From an uncultured Actinomyces sp. (GTDB taxonomy: Bacteria > Actinomycetota > Actinomycetes > Actinomycetales > Actinomycetaceae): a DNA stretch of 64,000 nucleotides. Both the position numbers and the translations under genes were made by a program. How positions within the stretch are numbered: the stretch's first letter is position 1; every line of letters begins with the position of its first letter. Location of the stretch: the NCBI GenBank assembly GCA_938014245.1, contig CALLSD010000062.1:66329-130328 (forward strand). Direction: 5' to 3'. Shown here in pieces: positions 62,619-64,000 of the stretch. The notes below the pieces were generated by a model. That model saw only the letters and a program-made list of their open reading frames with translations, ran no database searches and had not been told where the DNA came from.

Positions 62619-63003
62619 TGTTCTTTCTTCCTTGATGAATGTGGGATGGATTACACAATGTTTCCATAAAACGCTCAAAAAGAACACTTCGTGTTTTGGC
62701 GCGAATACAGCTGTGCCCGTCTTCTCCTAAGCGAAGAAGACGGGCACACGTTGCGGACCGAGGCGGGGCTTTCTCGGTTCATCGAGAAAGCCCCGTCCCC
62801 GTGCGTTCTGCTAGCAGAACGCATCTCCACTCTTCGCAGATCCGCCTATCGCGAAGAGGAAGCCGGAGTTTCACGTTGGAGTGAAATCTCAATGCACAGC
62901 CAGCATATAGAAATTGTCAACCAGGTGAAATATGAACACCCTAAATGTCACCTGTATCTCTTTGTGAAGTGGGAAAACACAGCGAGGCTGACATTGGATA
63001 TGG
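62619..63003. other. 385-base intergenic region with a chain of hairpins
   Basis: Between the MFS start and the trmB stop there is no believable gene (a 115-codon plus-strand frame is mostly built from hairpin arms). Successive stems: 62684-62695 (short, followed on the minus strand by CUUUUU), 62712-62748 (14 perfect pairs), 62764-62795 (13 perfect pairs), 62802-62823 (perfect 22-base palindrome), 62830-62858 (8 pairs) and 62866-62890 (9 pairs with a bulge). The first probably terminates trmB transcription; the others may form a structured RNA. Confidence 0.7.
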
Positions 63004-63882
63004 CTACACGCTTTCACGTGGAAGCCGGACTCCGATAACGTCATGTACACGACGCCCCGCATCGATCCCGCGCGTTTCAAAATGAGTAACGACACGTCCT
63101 TCATAGCGCGGCGCGAAACCACCGCGCTTTGGTTCGGGATCCTCGGGATCAGGCCTTTGTCCCACATAAGGATTCTCAAAGAGCGGGCAGCCTTCGATCA
63201 CATCTCGCATTTGCCAGGCGTAATCATCCCAGTCGGTCGCAAGACGCCACACTCCCTCGTCGCGGAGCACTCGGGCAACTTGGAGCGCGAACTCATCGCT
63301 GACGAGTCGACGCTTGCGGTGGCGCGCTTTCCTCCACGGGTCAGGGAAGAAGGTCCAGACCTCGTCAAGGCAGGCATCGCCCAGCATGATCGGGAGCGCC
63401 TGCGCTACATCGGCCTCGAGCACTCGAATGTTATCAACGCCCGCATCCACTGCCTTGGAAATCAGCTTGGCAATCCCAGGCACCCACACCTCGAGCGCAA
63501 GGTAATCACGATCGGGGTTGGCCGCTGCCGCGGCTACGATCTGCTCGCCCGTCCCCGAACCAATCTCAAGGGTCAGCGGCGCCCGCCTGTCAAAGAGTTC
63601 CTCAGTGTCCAGATGGAAATCGTCTGCAACAGTCGTGTAGCCAACGCCTCGTCGAGGTTCAATGACATAGCGTTCGGCGTGCGCCTCCCACGTGCGCGCA
63701 AGGTTGACGGGGAGCTCACGGCTACGGCGCGTAAAGGACTTCGTCCGGCTCATGAAAACGGTCCCCTCTGGGACGTCTCCAGATCGGCGGCCATTGCGCG
63801 CATTAGCGCCAGCAGACTGAGCGACATCAGTAGCCTGTGCTGCTGCCCCGCCCGCGGCCTCGTTACCCTCTGCCACGGTCAT
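63004..63882 (-). CDS. trmB: tRNA (guanine-N7-)-methyltransferase TrmB
   Basis: 292 residues. Methylates G46 in the tRNA variable loop using SAM. The SAM motif is LTLEIGSGTGEQIVAAAAANPDRDYLALEVWVPGI; the catalytic block is DEVWTFFPDPWRKARHRKRRLVSDEFAL; the C-terminal THFETRG is the family end motif. The first ~45 residues are a low-complexity Ala/Gly extension (AAGGAAAQATDVAQSAGANA). The ATG overlaps the lepA stop (ATGA), so the two are translationally coupled. Confidence 0.95.
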   Translation of the reverse strand: MTVAEGNEAAGGAAAQATDVAQSAGANARNGRRSGDVPEGTVFMSRTKSFTRRSRELPVNLARTWEAHAERYVIEPRRGVGYTTVADDFHLDTEELFDRRAPLTLEIGSGTGEQIVAAAAANPDRDYLALEVWVPGIAKLISKAVDAGVDNIRVLEADVAQALPIMLGDACLDEVWTFFPDPWRKARHRKRRLVSDEFALQVARVLRDEGVWRLATDWDDYAWQMRDVIEGCPLFENPYVGQRPDPEDPEPKRGGFAPRYEGRVVTHFETRGIDAGRRVHDVIGVRLPRESV

Positions 63883-64000
63883 TTCTTTCCGGTGGGAACG
63901 TCGGAGGTCAAGGCCGCGATGAAGGCTTCCTGCGGCACGTCCACGCGACCGATGGACTTCATGCGCTTCTTGCCTTCCTTCTGCTTCTCGAGCAGCTTGC
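63879..64000 (-). CDS. lepA: Elongation factor 4 (LepA), C-terminal end (partial)
   Basis: Too short to be listed as an independent ORF: read leftward from the window edge, the frame gives LLEKQKEGKKRMKSIGRVDV then PQEAFIAALTSDVPTGKK and TGA. This is the conserved LepA end (LLEKQKxGKKRM ... VPQEAF), the positively charged tail that enters the peptidyl transferase centre. The remainder lies to the right of the window. Its TGA (63879-63881) overlaps the trmB ATG. Confidence 0.93.
   Translation of the reverse strand, partial: KLLEKQKEGKKRMKSIGRVDVPQEAFIAALTSDVPTGKK

Noticed and set aside
62691..63038. A 115-codon frame over the hairpin chain
   Set aside because: Its codons are mostly palindrome arms, it ends inside trmB and lacks protein-like composition.

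Overview
This is a 64 kb stretch of actinobacterial chromosome with moderately high GC (about 59% by eye). Several features point to the Actinomycetaceae, probably an oral or mucosal Actinomyces/Schaalia-like species. These are the order lepA-trmB ... hemW-DUF3097-hrcA-dnaJ-rsmE-phoH-ybeY-CNNM/CBS-era and recO-uppS-[DedA-like]-zur, infB-ylxR-nusA-rimP on one strand, a class I ilvBNC operon, a secreted multi-domain sialidase, and a surface protein ending in an LAHTG sortase signal. I see no rRNA, tRNA, CRISPR array, insertion sequence or prophage. The sequence is almost entirely coding, and most operons end in long perfect hairpins.

Layout. 1-0.4 kb: 3' end of a type ISP restriction/modification helicase. 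0.5-6 kb: a PH-domain membrane protein, a small membrane protein, an InlB-repeat LAHTG surface protein and, convergently, a sialidase with wall-binding repeats. 6.5-10.1 kb: ilvBNC with a newly located branched-chain leader peptide, divergent from an AspT/YidE-like transporter. 12-16.8 kb: infB-ylxR-nusA-rimP. 16.9-26.4 kb: lipoprotein, hypothetical, dnaG, dgt, a GH13-like protein without catalytic residues, a PemK-like protein, a HerA-like ATPase, a Dps-like ferritin and a small membrane protein. 26.4-30 kb: aroD, dus, glyS. 30.2-32.9 kb: an unrecognised three-gene operon whose outer genes are paralogues. 33-35 kb: a YtrA-type GntR/ABC operon with a perfect operator palindrome. 35.2-40.2 kb: maltose-type ABC transporter genes plus a divergent LacI regulator. 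40.2-44 kb: zinc uptake operon with two Zur boxes, zur and a DedA-like gene. 44-48.7 kb: uppS, recO, a DUF5692-like membrane protein, a TetR regulator and a Dyp peroxidase. 48.7-64 kb: leuA, a threonine/serine exporter, and the long leftward era-to-hrcA, DUF3097, hemW-MFS and lepA-trmB units.

How the parts connect. ilvBNC and leuA cover branched-chain amino acid synthesis, and the leader peptide suggests attenuation control. The Zur boxes cover the -35 and -10 of the znuA promoter, and the start codon lies where transcription should begin, so a leaderless, Zur-repressed mRNA is likely. CIRCE in front of hrcA-dnaJ may bring heat-shock control to downstream rRNA-maturation genes. The maltose-type operon lacks its own ATPase and probably borrows a shared one.

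The most unusual items are: (i) a family of intergenic palindromic elements in three copies (1507, 6203, 43985), two of them exactly 110 bp; (ii) the octamer ACGAGGCC, found at 34 sites by eye, far above composition-based expectation; (iii) the 30.2-32.9 kb paralogue operon; (iv) a run of consecutive perfect hairpins at 62.67-62.89 kb; and (v) the GH13-like pseudoenzyme. All functional statements rest on reading the translated sequences and remembered family motifs; no database search was run.
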